Origin: Euglena gracilis
Taxonomy: Eukaryota > Euglenida > Euglenophyceae > Euglenales
Assembly: GCA_039621445.1 (NCBI GenBank)
Contig: CP154955.1
Location: 48,778,086 to 48,842,085, forward strand
Length of the DNA stretch: 64,000 bases
Reading direction: 5' to 3'
Positions within the stretch are counted from its first letter, which is position 1, and every line of letters begins with the position of its first letter. The notes beneath the pieces are model-generated. The model searched no databases. It was not told the origin of the DNA and was given only the letters and a program-made list of their open reading frames with translations. Of this stretch, positions 1 to 10,345 are shown piece after piece. The translations under genes were made by a program, and so were the position numbers.

Positions 1-70
1 GAGCTCAGCGACCCCCCCCTACCACCTACCTCAATACTGAAGGGCTTCCCATCCAACCCTGGGGGGTGTT
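1..70. repeat. Fragment of a dispersed inverted-repeat element
   Basis: The sequence ccccctaccacctacctcaa through gggcttcccatccaaccctg is nearly identical to 42,363-42,412, the right end of an element described there. Here it is cut by the window edge. Confidence 0.7.
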
Positions 71-354
71 TGTTTGGGCTGCCCAAAATAGTCCCCAGGG
101 AATCACATCGGCGGTACAACAGGAGGAATTGGTTGCTGCTGTCCTTCTTCACTTTTTCCTTCTGCTCCTTCGCGCCATACTGATGACCCTTCCTTCGCCC
201 GCTAGACCTTTGTTTGCGGAAATTGGCACAAACCAAAATTGCAGACCATATTTGGAAAAACTCAAATTTCAATCATCAACGCACAACCACAATTGACGCT
301 GTGGTCTCGATCTAGCACATGGTCTCTGCTTTTGTTCCCCCGCACGGCACACAC

Positions 355-510
355 CCCCAGCTGCTGCCGTTGAGCTCTCTCCGCCTGCGCTTCCAGTGCT
401 TCCTTTTCTGCCAGAACTGCGGCCAGCTCTGCCCGCAGGGCCCTGCACTGCCGTTCCGTCAGTTTGGCCGCTGCCGAGGACGCTGCTGACAGCCTCCCCT
501 GCTGGTCGGC
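355..510 (-). CDS. Exon A1 of the B-A coiled-coil array (52 codons)
   Basis: Most downstream exon seen. It begins ADQQGRLSAASSAAAKLTER and ends in AQRQQLG before the donor GTGTGTGCCG; the acceptor is ctctcccag. It is the most diverged of the seven A copies, with Lys and Ser where the others have Ala and Glu, and one extra codon near residue 11. Heptad-like spacing of Leu and Ala suggests coiled coil. The gene probably continues beyond the left edge, because the exon ends at a donor and not at a stop. Confidence 0.75.
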
Positions 511-864
511 CTGGGAGAGAATGTGGAGGAGGAGGTGGCGCTGATTATTTCAGTAATTTTTTAGAAATCTTTCAGGTACCCGCTCGCTCAGCACCGTACA
601 AAACGCAATATTGGGTTCTCCCCCAACAATCGATAACTTCCATTCGGGTAGTAATTCTCTGGCATAACCCTGGGCGACTTCATTTTTCTTTCCTCAACCG
701 ACAGCGAAAAATGGGGAAAACGTGAAAAACAGCAGAATGCACTGAGCGAAACAAAAATATCGAACGAAAATAAAATGCGACGCCAAAAAGGCAACGTTGA
801 GCCTGGACACAGGGCAGCGCAAACTGTGTGCCGTCAGATTTTTGGCAAACTGGGCCGGGGTCAC
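511..864. other. Intron between B1 and A1
   Basis: Unique sequence with no gene or clear repeat. Reverse-strand open frames here are low in GC third positions. Confidence 0.5.
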
Positions 865-966
865 CTGGAACGTGGCCGCGGCCTGCAGGAGTTGGGCAAA
901 GCCGTCTGCCGCCTCCAGCAGGACGGCACTGCGGGCCAGGGCCTCCTCCTCAAGCTCCGCCTGGCA
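865..966 (-). CDS. Exon B1 of the B-A coiled-coil array (34 codons)
   Basis: Starts CQAELEEEALARSAVLLEAA and ends LLQAAATFQ before the donor GTGACCCC. The acceptor is gtgtcgcag after a C-rich tract. One extra Glu makes it 34 codons where the other B exons have 33. It is phase 0 at both ends and spliced directly to exon A1. Confidence 0.8.
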
Positions 967-1704
967 CTGCGACACAGTGGGGTGGGGGGAACGTCTGGGT
1001 GGCAGCCGCCAAATAAAAAAAAATTCGTCAGTTTCCGACCCGATTTCCGATGTGGTGTCGGTGGCCGCCAGGTTTGACGCAAAGCAAAATAGAACAAACA
1101 AATAGATAATGGACTCCATTGGCACTGTTCACGCAGGGCATTCGCAGAAACATCAAATACCTGGGTGGGAAGTGCCTCCATTTGAATTTGGAAAACAGCT
1201 TCACTTATCATTTCGCGCATTCAACTCAGTTTCCGACTAATTTCTCCAACTTTTTTCTACCTCAATTCAATTTCCGACGGAAGAATGCGTCTGCACCACA
1301 AAAAATTGCCCAGGGAAAATTAAAACGATGGGGCGAGTTCAGCTTTGGCGAACTTCACATCCCAAGATAATGAGTGACTGGGTATCCGATAAGCACCTTG
1401 TTTGTGGAAATAAGTTTTTTTGTCTTTTTTTTTTCTGGGCATCTTAATGTGAAACTGCTTACTATGCCTTGTTTGGTTCCTGACAAAATTTTGTCAGGAG
1501 ATTACAAAATGTGGCGCCCTTTAGAAGTGAAAAAAGCTTCCAGAGACAACAACCTCAATTTCTGTGTTATAGAAGTCCAGCAGTTTTGGAACAGATTTCA
1601 TTCACCTGCCCATTCATTCAGGAGAAGCACATACTTTTGCAGTTCTGACCAGCCCTTTCACGTAGGCATCACATCATTTCTCTGCTTCTGAGCATGGGAC
1701 ACAC
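967..1704. other. Intron between A2 and B1
   Basis: AT-richer unique sequence. The stretch at 1,600-1,660 (cattcattcaggagaagc) resembles 2,620-2,645, intron DNA shared between array units. Confidence 0.5.
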
Positions 1705-1857
1705 CAACAGCTGCTGCCATCGCCCCGCCTCCACCTGTGCCGCCAAGCATTCCCTGTCCGCTATCACCGCGGCCAGCTCTGCCTGCAGGGTCATGCACTG
1801 CCGCTCCGCCAGTTCCGCCGCCGCGGCCACTTCTGCCAGCCGCCCCCGCTGGTCCGC
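1705..1857 (-). CDS. Exon A2 of the B-A coiled-coil array (51 codons)
   Basis: Starts ADQRGRLAEVAAAAELAERQ, continues CMTLQAELAAVIADRECLAA and ends in LL before the donor GTGTGTCCC. The acceptor is cgcctcttccag. This is the standard 153-bp length of the family and phase 0 at both ends. Confidence 0.8.
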
Positions 1858-2171
1858 CTGGAAGAGGCGGCCGCTGCTTTGCTGCACCCCCCTCATCTGG
1901 CAATACATGCGATTTCTGAGTTTTATTTGACGGTCGCTTAACTTTTTGGAGCTGAATTCTGGGATCCTTGGTGCAAGGTGAGCAATAGCAGAAGCAGAGT
2001 AATAAAAATAAACTTGCACAACAAAAAACTTGAAATTTTTCGCACTTATGAAAAAATTCAACAAAAATAATCTCAGCACAGAAAGAAACCGAAGAATACC
2101 AACAAAAATTTGAATGTGGAAAAGGAGCTGTGTGCGTCAGACTTTCAGCTCACCAGGCGCAGGTTACACAC

Positions 2172-2270
2172 CTGGACCCTGGCCTGGGCCCGGAGGAGTT
2201 GGGCAAAATCGTCTGCCGCCTCCAGCAGGACGGCACTGCGGGTCAAAGCCTCCTCCTGCTCCGCCTGGCA
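2172..2270 (-). CDS. Exon B2 of the B-A coiled-coil array (33 codons)
   Basis: Reads CQAEQEEALTRSAVLLEAAD then DFAQLLRAQARVQ, with donor GTGTGTAACC and acceptor tgtgccacag. It is 99 bp, phase 0. The flanking intron at 2,330-2,480 is similar to the one beside exon B6, so unit duplication included intron sequence. Confidence 0.82.
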
Positions 2271-2329
2271 CTGTGGCACAGTGGGGTGGGGGGAACCTCT
2301 GGGTGGCGGCTGCCAGAAAACATTTCATC

Positions 2330-2490
2330 GATTTCCAAGGTGGACCTAGTGTTGGTGGCCGCCAGGTTGGTGCGAAATGGAACGCACCCACGTGGAATAC
2401 AAATTGGGTTGGATCGTGTGGGTATTCTGAAGGGATTGTGGCAACATGCGAAGCACCATTTTTGGGAAAACACTTTGGTGTTGTTTCGGC
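2330..2490. repeat. Intron segment shared between array units
   Basis: The text ggtggccgccaggttggtgc and the following GTGGAATACA and ATGGCAAC-like stretches recur at 8,125-8,290 beside exon B6. This is homology of intron DNA between tandem units. Confidence 0.65.
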
Positions 2491-2725
2491 TTCATTGCGT
2501 GCACCTGGAAATTGTTTTGGACGGCACACACCCCAAGCTGGATGCCATCCCCGCTTTCAAACAACTGAGGGCAGTGCTTCAGCAAGACAAAGCAGCTGTA
2601 GAACATGTTGCATTCAACTGCCGATTCGTTCAGGAGAAGCGGAAAAAGTGTTGCCGTTTCGACCGAGGGTGACGAGATATTCACACCGCCCATTCTCAAC
2701 TTCTGAGCCCCAGCACGGCACACAC

Positions 2726-2879
2726 CCCCAGCTGCCGCTGTCGCTCCGCCTCAACCTGCACCGCCACGACCTCCCTGTCCGCCAGCACCACGGCCAGCTC
2801 CGCCTGCAGGGCCCCGCGCTGCCGCTCCGCGAGTTCCGCCGCCGCGGCCACTTCCGCCAGCCGCCCCCGCTGGTCGGCC
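2726..2879 (-). CDS. Exon A3 of the B-A array, acceptor shifted by one base
   Basis: The body matches the family (RGRLAEVAAAAELAERQRGA, LQAELAVVLADREVVAVQ). At the acceptor, however, the sequence is ccccacag followed by an extra G before GCCGACCAG. Using that AG gives 154 bp and breaks the reading frame. The next AG, within GACCAG, would restore phase 0 by dropping the first residues, giving 144 bp (2,726-2,869). The exon is therefore either trimmed by three or four codons, skipped, or newly damaged. The donor is GTGTGTGCCG, as in its relatives. Confidence 0.65.
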
Positions 2880-3139
2880 CTGTGGGGAGGGGATGGCGGA
2901 GCTCAAACTGGCAAAAAATCAAATTGATCCAAAATTGCCGAAATGATCGCAAAGTGAGAGACTTATGCCAAATCAATCAAGATTTTGGTTTGATTCTCAA
3001 AAGATACACAGAAAATGTCGCCCAGCATCAATCATCGGAACCCCACCTTTGGCCTCCAAAACTCCATCGCCCAGCAACTCTCTGCATCGCCCAATCAAAA
3101 AGACAGGTGCTGCTAGTTGCACTTTATACCCTGTGCCCC

Positions 3140-3325
3140 ACATGTATGATTGAGGGGAGGAATGCAACAAAAACAGCAACACACAGGGGTTAATGCAGAT
3201 TATGTGGTGCGTATTTTTCTCGACAGCCTCAAGATGTGCAATGCAAAGCTGCAGAGTTTGAATGGAAATTTCTGTAGGTGGGCTCCCCAGGGTGTACACG
3301 TTTCGACTGGAGACGCCTTGCTTTC
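3140..3325. repeat. Intron segment shared between array units
   Basis: Contains aatgcagattatgtgg, agatgtgcaatgcaaagctg and ctccccagggtgtacac, each matched with small changes at 7,625-7,805. The copy beside exon A6 is in the same orientation. Confidence 0.7.
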
Positions 3326-3441
3326 ACCTCCTCCGGGAGAATTTTTCATTATGGAACATTATTTATCACGAAATGAATGGTTGGGACAACTGATCCCAAA
3401 CATTCCCACAAAAAAATCCCCCCAAAAAAACCATAAGCAAA

Positions 3442-3652
3442 GCAGTAGCTTGACATGAATTTTCAAAAAAAAAAAAATCAAGACGAATAAATATTTTTTG
3501 AATTTCCACTAGCAACGAACCAAACCCCAAAGTGGAAAAAAAAAAAAGCAGTAGCTTGACATGAATTTTCAAAAAAAAAAATCAAGACGAATAAATATTT
3601 TTTGAATTTCCACTAGCAACGAACCAAACCCCAAAGTGGAAAAAAAATTGCA
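3442..3652. repeat. 106-bp tandem duplication
   Basis: The block from gcagtagcttgacatgaatt to cgaaccaaaccccaaagtgg occurs twice in a row (starts at 3,442 and 3,548), differing only in the lengths of the A runs. Confidence 0.9.
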
Positions 3653-3747
3653 CAATGTGCAAAATGTCAGAAACGCTGCTGAAACTTCAATATTGCAAAA
3701 AAAGGCAGAAAATGGAAAAAGGGCGGTCCAAACAATTACTTGCTTAC

Positions 3748-3846
3748 CTGGAAAACGGCCTCCCCCCGGAGGAGTTGGGCAAAGACGTCTGCCGCCTCCA
3801 GCAGGATGGCAGTGCGGGCCAGGGCCTCCTCCTGCTCCGCCTGGCG
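3748..3846 (-). CDS. Exon B3 of the B-A coiled-coil array (33 codons)
   Basis: Reads RQAEQEEALARTAILLEAAD then VFAQLLRGEAVFQ. The donor GTAAGCAAG is the closest of the series to the usual eukaryotic consensus; the acceptor is gtgccgcag after a C-rich tract. It is 99 bp, phase 0. Confidence 0.83.
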
Positions 3847-4324
3847 CTGCGGCACAGTGGAGTGGGGGAACCTCTGGATAGCGGCCGCCAGAAACTACTG
3901 CATCACATTCCGAGGTGGACATGGTGCACGGAGGGGAGAGGGAAATGCGCTAGTGAGGCCCAGAAAAATATGTGTAAAAAAATGCCCCAAAATGCACATT
4001 TCGGGAAAAATGTGCAAATGAGCAAAATCACAAAAATGCAAAAAAATACCCAAGAACACAACAAGTTGCCAACAGAAATGAATTGGGAATGAATGTTGTC
4101 ACCCCTTACAAACCAAAGAAACGGGTATTGCACAAACGATTGCAGTCTGATCCCAAAATGTCTTTGAGCCCGACAAACTCCAGGAAACGAAAGTTCTATT
4201 TCAATGACATTTTTCCATCATCGAAATTGGTTCCAGGGAGGCGATTATTATCCGAGGGAGATCGTTTGTGCGGTTACAACATGAGAGGAGAACTCGTGAT
4301 TGTTTTGGACGCAGAGGGAGGGAG

Positions 4325-4640
4325 GGTCCGGACCCACACACCCGCCCTCTAACCCTCCCCAACTTACACACCCCCGGGCCGACAAATCAAAACTTCGAAC
4401 GCCCCCCCCCCCCCCCGGAAGAAAGGTGAAAGACACTGAGAAAAATTCTTTCTGCCACAAAACGCCACTGGCAATCCCATTAAAAATGCCTGTTTGCGAA
4501 AAATTGCCATTTTTGGGGTATGTGAGGGTAATTTTTGAGGAGCCGGATTTGACAAACAAATCCTTGATTACAAATCCCCACCTGCATTCATACCCCGACT
4601 TGCATACCCTTCGACTGGCCAACCAAACCTGATCCTACTG
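4325..4640. mobile_element. C-run element, relative of 34,085 and 37,313 elements
   Basis: Shares the motifs gggccgacaaatcaaa, gaaaggtgaaag-type sequence, ccacaaaacgcc and aaaaattgccatttttgggg with the elements at 34,085-34,445 and 37,313-37,656. The ends are too decayed to place exactly. Confidence 0.45.
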
Positions 4641-4824
4641 CGAACTCACACCTTTGCAGAGAAAAATTGGCACAAACCAGGTTAGGAATATATTTGGGAA
4701 TGCGGACTTCCGAAGCATTATTATTGAACACGTTGGATTTCCCTTGTGGCTTCGATCTCATTCCAGAGAAGCCCACCACCACAGCACCTCATCTTCACAT
4801 CGGATCCGACGCATGGCTACACAC

Positions 4825-4980
4825 CAAAAGCTGCCGCTGTCGCTCCGCCTCTGCCTGCACCGCCAGTGCTTGCCTCTCCGCCCCCACGGCGGCCAGCTCC
4901 GCCTGCAGCGCCTCGCACTGCCGCCCGGCCTGCTCCTCCGCCGCTGCGGCCAACAGTGCCAGCCGCCCCCGCTGGTCCGC
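4825..4980 (-). CDS. Exon A4 of the B-A coiled-coil array (52 codons)
   Basis: Starts ADQRGRLALLAAAAEEQAGR, continues QCEALQAELAAVGAERQALA and ends QRQLL before the donor GTGTGTAGCC. The acceptor is ctcgccccag. It is one codon longer than the 51-codon members and phase 0. Confidence 0.8.
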
Positions 4981-5111
4981 CTGGGGCGAGGAGGGGGGGG
5001 GGCTAGTTAGCGCTCACTGTTTTGTGTTTTTCCATGTGCGGTCTTTTAGCAACGAACAAAATACAGTCTTTTGCTCTTCCCCCACACATTCGCTGGGGGG
5101 GGGTCACAGAC

Positions 5112-5210
5112 CTGGAAAGAGGCCTCGGCCCGGATGAGTTGGGCAAAGTCGTTTGCCGCCTCCAGCAGCACGGCACTGCGCGTAAGGCTCTCCTCCTGCT
5201 CTGCCTGGTA
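5112..5210 (-). CDS. Exon B4 of the B-A coiled-coil array (33 codons)
   Basis: Reads YQAEQEESLTRSAVLLEAAN then DFAQLIRAEASFQ. The donor is GTCTGTGACC and the acceptor catgccacag. It is 99 bp, phase 0. It lies only about 130 bp downstream of exon A4's acceptor side on the map, the shortest intron in the array. Confidence 0.8.
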
Positions 5211-5617
5211 CTGTGGCATGGGATGGCTGGAATAGAGCGTCAAGGCTGGAAAATTTGGCTGGCTGGAAAGAGGATGTCCCGGGGTTGAAACGAGCCCAAC
5301 CCGGGATCAAACCATATGCCAAAAAAATTGTGTGGGTCGGGGGATGGGCTGTTTGGGCTGTCAGTTTACTCGTTTGCTTCGCCTTCGTTGTACGCACCAG
5401 GAGGCTTATTTGTGCATACAAAATTGATGTCTTTGCAACAATCGAGGGCCCGTCCCTCGCCTACAATCACCACACATCCAGGCAGAGAAAGCTGGCGTGT
5501 TCCAACGGTTTTGGAAGACATTTCATTCACACGCCGGCTCATTCATCATACAAATTCCTTTGCGGGTCCTCCCGTTGGCGGTGCGCCCTTCTCTTTTCCG
5601 ACCCCGGCACAACACAC

Positions 5618-5749
5618 CACCAGCTGCTGCTGCCGCTCCGCCTCCAGGGCTTCCCTGCCCGCCAGCACCGCGGCCAGCTCTGCCTGCTGGGCCGCAGACC
5701 GCCGCTCGGCTTGCTGCGCCATCGTTGCCAGCCGTCCCCGCTGTTCCGT
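5618..5749 (-). CDS. Exon A5 of the B-A array, one heptad shorter (44 codons)
   Basis: Starts TEQRGRLATMAQQAERRSAA, continues QQAELAAVLAGREALEAERQ and ends QQLV before the donor GTGTGTTGTGCC. The acceptor is tcctgccccag. It is seven codons shorter than the 51-codon members, exactly one heptad, so the coiled-coil register would be kept. Confidence 0.78.
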
Positions 5750-6067
5750 CTGGGGCAGGAACGGCTGGCCAACCTTTTTTATTGTTTTTTTCCCGAACCA
5801 CCTCATTTTGTTGCAAAAGTACGTTGCTTGTTTTCTTCATGGGGGGCTCAATTTTCTTGCAGGACCCACGAGAGATTTGATTTTAACCCGGATGGGCACT
5901 AGCGTAACAAGAAGAATAAAAATTATGAACAACAAAACAATCTCAATCAGGATATCATTGACACTATAATATCATCATATCATAATATTGATACTTTAAG
6001 AAAGAAGGGCGGCCTAAAAATGTGCGCTGGCATCACATTTTACGCAATCCAGGAGGAGTTTACATAC

Positions 6068-6166
6068 CTGGACCGTCACCTCGGCCTGGAGGAGTTGGGC
6101 GAAGACATCAGCCGCTTCCAGCAGGACGGCACTGCGGGCGAGGGCCTCCTCCTGCTCCGCCTGGCG
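6068..6166 (-). CDS. Exon B5 of the B-A coiled-coil array (33 codons)
   Basis: Reads RQAEQEEALARSAVLLEAAD then VFAQLLQAEVTVQ. The donor GTATGTAAAC is strong and the acceptor is gtgccgcag. It is 99 bp, phase 0. Confidence 0.83.
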
Positions 6167-6988
6167 CTGCGGCACAGTGGGGGGAACCTCTGGGTGGTCA
6201 GGCTTCGTTTTACCAACCCCTAGGGAGAGGGGTGTCTTCTGCTATGGGTTGTCACAGGCGGGGGGTCGGTTTTGGTCCACCCCGGTGCCTGCCGGCCAAG
6301 CCAATTTACCCTTAAAAATGGCCCCCGGCGGGTGTGCTATAGCACTGCCCATCCCAAACCTGACCACCCCGGGGGGGGGGGGGTTGAAAGTGCCCTGCCC
6401 CCCCCCTGCCTGCCTATGGCAAAAAAAGAAACCTGCTGGTGGCCACCAGAAAATGAATAAATAATAACCAATATCTGGGGTGGACCTGGAGCCAGCCACC
6501 AGGTTGGAAAAAGGGACGCAACATAGCTGGTGTGGTTCACAGAAAAGTTCACTCCTGGTCCTCAAATGCTTGGTGAGAATTGTCTGCAGCTGAATTTTGA
6601 TCCAAACCTTGTGCTTGTTTTCTACAGAAATCACCTTTTGGGTTTTATTTGGTGCCTGCATCCACAGCCTTCAGAAAAAATACGACGGAGACTTCCGTTG
6701 TATGTGAATTTCACAGCCCTTAATACTGACCATCCGAAAAAAGCAATCGTTCTTTAAATAATAGGATTTTGAGCAGGAAAGAAATGACTGCAGGTGTCCT
6801 CCCTTTGGTTTCTGGCAAACCGCTGTAATCAGGTGACAAACTACGGGTGTCCTTTCAGAAATGAGCACAGAAAAAGCATCCATTTCTGCTGCAGTTTAAA
6901 TGTTTTCTTTGGTTGCACACTAGGTCAGCACCACAAAAGTGAATAAGCATTCACTTCTGCGGGGCATTTGAAAGAAATGTCTTACAAA

Positions 6989-7235
6989 CAGACGTTTTTT
7001 GGACCCAGGGGGTCCGGACCCACCGACCCACCCCCTGGGGGGTGCCCTGTGGGGAGGGCCGGGGGGGGGGGGGTCGGGGGACCCACTTTGGGGGGGGGGG
7101 GTCAATTTTGGGGTCAAAAAAATTCTCGGCGCTTTGCGCCGAAAATGGAAGGTACCCACCCGGCCCGACCAACCCTCCCACCCCCTCTCGCCGGGACCTG
7201 CCCTCCCCGGGTCATGAAACTTAAAAATATATCTG
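6989..7235. mobile_element. hAT-like MITE with GC hairpin
   Basis: The left end CAGACGTTTTTTGGACC pairs loosely with the right end TTAAAAATATATCTG. The flanks cttacaaa and cttccaaa match at 7 of 8 positions, a likely target duplication. Near the centre is the hairpin CGGCGCTTTGCGCCG. No coding capacity. Same family as 63,613-63,902. Confidence 0.7.
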
Positions 7236-7403
7236 CTTCCAAAACTGTTGGTTTGTGTCAACCTTTTCTTCCAGGGATGTTCGGTGTCATTTGGACAAAT
7301 TACGGGCTCCATTGTTGCGGGGTGGCGATGGAATCGCAATCATCTACCCACACAAATAGGGCCACCCCTGTTCTCAACTTCTGAGCCCCAGCACGGCACA
7401 CAC

Positions 7404-7556
7404 CCCAAGCTGCCGCTGTCGCTCCGTCTCAACCTGCACCGCCACGACCTCCCTGTCCGCCAGCACCACGGCCAGCTCCGCCTGCAGGGCCCCGCGCTGC
7501 CGCTCCGCCAGTTCCGCCGCCGCGGCCACTTCTGCCAGCCGCCCCCGCTGGTCCGC
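7404..7556 (-). CDS. Exon A6 of the B-A coiled-coil array (51 codons)
   Basis: Starts ADQRGRLAEVAAAAELAERQ, continues RGALQAELAVVLADREVVAV and ends RQRQLG before the donor GTGTGTGCCG. The acceptor is ctcgcctcag. It is almost identical to exon A3 and, unlike A3, keeps the phase-0 acceptor. Confidence 0.83.
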
Positions 7557-7624
7557 CTGAGGCGAGGAGGGTGGAGGGACAGGGGACGCGGCGCTGGCGC
7601 TGCTTGTTCCACTTAACAATGTTT

Positions 7625-7805
7625 ACGATGGAGGGCAGGAATGAAACAAAACAACACATGGGAGGATAATGCAGATTATGTGGGACATATTCTTTTTGGA
7701 AACCTTAACCACACCCCAAAGATGTGCAGTGCAAAACTGCAAACTTTGCATGTAAATTCCTGCAGGTGCTCCCCAGGGTTTACACTTTTCGACTGGAGAG
7801 GCCTG
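7625..7805. repeat. Intron segment shared between array units
   Basis: Second copy of the intron block at 3,140-3,325. It lies just upstream (reverse strand) of exon A6, as the first lies near A3. Confidence 0.7.
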
Positions 7806-7973
7806 GAAAACCACACACACAGCAGGCTGGCATGTCGAGGTGGAAGATTTGCACAGATGCGCAAGACGACAGGAATACAGCTTAAATGCCCAACCTCCTA
7901 AAAAAACTTATATTGCAAAAAAAATGGCAGAAGTTGAAAAAGGAAAAATGGCGGCCAAAAATGTGGGGGTTAC

Positions 7974-8072
7974 CTGGAAAATGGCCTCGGCCCGGAGGAG
8001 TTGGGCAAAGACGTCTGCCGCCTCCAGCAGGACGGCACTGCGGGCCAGGGCCTCCTCCTGCTCCGCCTGGCG
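7974..8072 (-). CDS. Exon B6 of the B-A coiled-coil array (33 codons)
   Basis: Reads RQAEQEEALARSAVLLEAAD then VFAQLLRAEAIFQ. The donor is GTAACCCCC and the acceptor gtgccgcag. It is 99 bp, phase 0. Together with exon A6 it forms the unit most like the consensus of the array. Confidence 0.83.
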
Positions 8073-8124
8073 CTGCGGCACGGTGGGGTGGGGGGGAACG
8101 TCTGGGTGGTGTCTATTGCACATA

Positions 8125-8290
8125 TTTCTAAGGTGGTCCTGGTGTTAGTGGCCGCCAGGTTGGTGCAAAATGGAATGCACTATCAATTAAATAGTGAATT
8201 CCATGTGGAATACACATCGGATTGGGTTGTGTGAGCGTCTTGATGGGAATATGGCAACGCACGAAGAACAATTTTCAAAAAGAGGGTTTC
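8125..8290. repeat. Intron segment shared between array units
   Basis: Second copy of the block at 2,330-2,490, in the same position relative to its B exon. Confidence 0.65.
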
Positions 8291-8484
8291 TTTCGACGGT
8301 CAGAAAATACGCCAGAAACCCCAAATCCTCTTCCCTGTGAGCACGGATCACATTTCCAATGCGTTTTTTCCAACAAAGGCATAATGACAGCATCAGCATA
8401 TTCTTTGCCGTTCCGACCGGGGGTGACAAGAGGTCCATACAGCCCTTCATCTGGACGTTTCTTGAGCCCCAGCACGGCACACAC

Positions 8485-8628
8485 CACCAGCTGCTGCCGT
8501 CGCTCCGCGTCAACCTGTGCCGCCACGGCTTCCCTATCCGCCAGCACCGCCGCCAGCTCCGCCTGCAGGGCCCCGTGCTGCCGCTCCGCTGTTACGGCCA
8601 CTTCTGCCAGCCGCCCCCGCTGGTCCGC
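8485..8628 (-). CDS. Exon A7 of the B-A coiled-coil array (48 codons)
   Basis: Starts ADQRGRLAEVAVTAERQHGA, continues LQAELAAVLADREAVAAQVD and ends RRQQLV before the donor GTGTGTGCCG. The acceptor is cgcgccacag. Three codons are missing around residue 13 compared with the 51-codon members. Confidence 0.8.
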
Positions 8629-8942
8629 CTGTGGCGCGGATGGCAAGGAGACAGAAAGAGGCGAGCGTTGGTGCTGAAAATTACAGTTGTCCTCCGGTGC
8701 TCCCCATTAGGCAGTATTATTGGGGGGATCCACAACAATAATTTTGCCCTATTCTGAGCGCAAATCTCCAGCAGGATCTGTATGAAATTTCATCTTGACT
8801 TCTTGGAAATTGTGTGCATAAAAAATTATATATTGTATAAAAAACTGTAATTGCAAAGTACTTCACCGCAAAAACAACAACAGAAAATCCAACAAAGAAT
8901 ACCACAAAAGTTGGAAAAGGGGCGGCCAACGGGGTTACACAC

Positions 8943-9041
8943 CTGGACCGTGGCCTCAGCCCAGAGGAGTTGGGCGAAGCCGTCTGCCGTCTCCAGCAGG
9001 ACGGCACTGCGGGCCAGGGCCTCCTCCTGCTCCGCCTGGTG
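8943..9041 (-). CDS. Exon B7 of the B-A coiled-coil array (33 codons)
   Basis: Reads HQAEQEEALARSAVLLETAD then GFAQLLWAEATVQ. The donor is GTGTGTAACC and the acceptor gtgccgcag. It is the first exon of the B-A array in transcript order and follows exon C1. Confidence 0.82.
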
Positions 9042-9271
9042 CTGCGGCACGGTGGGGTGGGGGGAACCTCTGTTTGGTGACCGCAGGAACAAACATTGCG
9101 TCGGTTTCCGGGGTGGACCAAATATACAATTGGATAGGATGAACGCTCTGACGGGAATGCAAAAACCTCGAAATCGGCCAAAACAAACCAGACCCCGACC
9201 ATCATGCCACTTGGATGATCCCCCTGTGCCTACAGATAACACTGCCACTCATCTTGCGGAATCGACCATAC

Positions 9272-9400
9272 ATGGCGTGCGGTGGCGGTGTGGGCATCGA
9301 GCCAAGCGCCGACGAGAGTGACCATGCCGTCCATGGCCTCCGTGGCGACAGCGTACCGCGCCTCGCTCTCGGTCAGTTCAAGGTTGGTCAGGCTGCCACC
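9272..9400 (-). CDS. Exon C1, 43-codon helical exon
   Basis: Starts GGSLTNLELTESEARYAVAT, continues EAMDGMVTLVGAWLDAHTAT and ends ARH before the donor GTATGGTCG. The acceptor is ccccactgcag. It is exactly 129 bp, phase 0. It is homologous to C2 and C3 (pattern SLxNLELxESxARxAVxxxAxDG) and closes the E-D-C triplet series. Confidence 0.78.
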
Positions 9401-10345
9401 CTGCAGTGGGGTTAATCAATGTGCGTGTGAGTAGGGTGGGTTTGGTGGGCGTGTTGGTTGGTTGTTGTTGCACACGGGTATCGTGTGTGTCAGAAGATTT
9501 TCAAACGTGTCGAAGGCTGGAGGAATGCCATAATGAATAAGACCCTTTTTTGCAAATGCGTCAGGGGGTCATAAAACACATCCGAACTGAGGTTTCTCTT
9601 TCTGAGTGTCAATGCGGAAACCGGGGGTGAACAAACCGAAATACATCGGCAGAACACTTTCAAGGATTTGTTAGAGACCCAGGGCCCTCCCACCCATCTG
9701 GGTCTGTGTGAGACCCCTCCTGGGAGGGGGGGCTCTCTGTGGAGAAATTTTAATCAAACCCTCACTTTTCATCCTTTTGACCTTTGCTGAAAATGTCAGT
9801 GGTGCAAAACTGTTTAGCTTTACCAGAAGGGGGAAAAAAGAAAAAACCATTTTGAAGCACTGATGATTGCAGGAATTGTCAGCTAGGCCCACACCCAGAC
9901 ACCGAAGAGCGAGAACCTAGAGGGGCACTCACCTCTGGACCCACCCACCCACCCATCCACCTATGGCTTCCGGGCAACGAAGAGGCCAGCCACTATTGCC
10001 CATGTGAGTTGCCTGTAAAAGCGAACTGTTCTCTACCTTCTCCTTGTTGTGAGAAAATGACTTGCATCCAGGGCAACAGATGGGTGAATTTGGACAGAAG
10101 AGCCTTCAGCAACTCTTGGGTTTGATAGTGGAAGCAGGGCGGAAGAACACTGGTAAGAAATGTAGCTGGATGAGGGGAAGAATACAGCCTGCCTTCCAAA
10201 GTGGCCCAAAATTTGAGAGGCCGAAAATGAACAAATATCCTTCTTGTATGAGTCAAAGAGTTTCGCCAATGTTTTCCGTCACAAGTATGTCGGAACCAAC
10301 TTTATGATTCCTCCAAATTTGGGCAGATCACAATTAAAGACCAGG
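9401..10345. other. Intron, unique sequence
   Basis: No exon is seen. The stretch 9,675-9,735 has short inverted C/G runs (ccctcccacc and tgggaggggg). Confidence 0.5.

Noticed and set aside
2114-3193. 359-codon forward-strand open frame and similar Pro/Gly-rich forward frames over the exon islands
   Set aside because: They are antisense to the repeated reverse-strand exons, cross introns and repeats, and change composition abruptly. The reverse frame is conserved between copies; the forward one is only its shadow.
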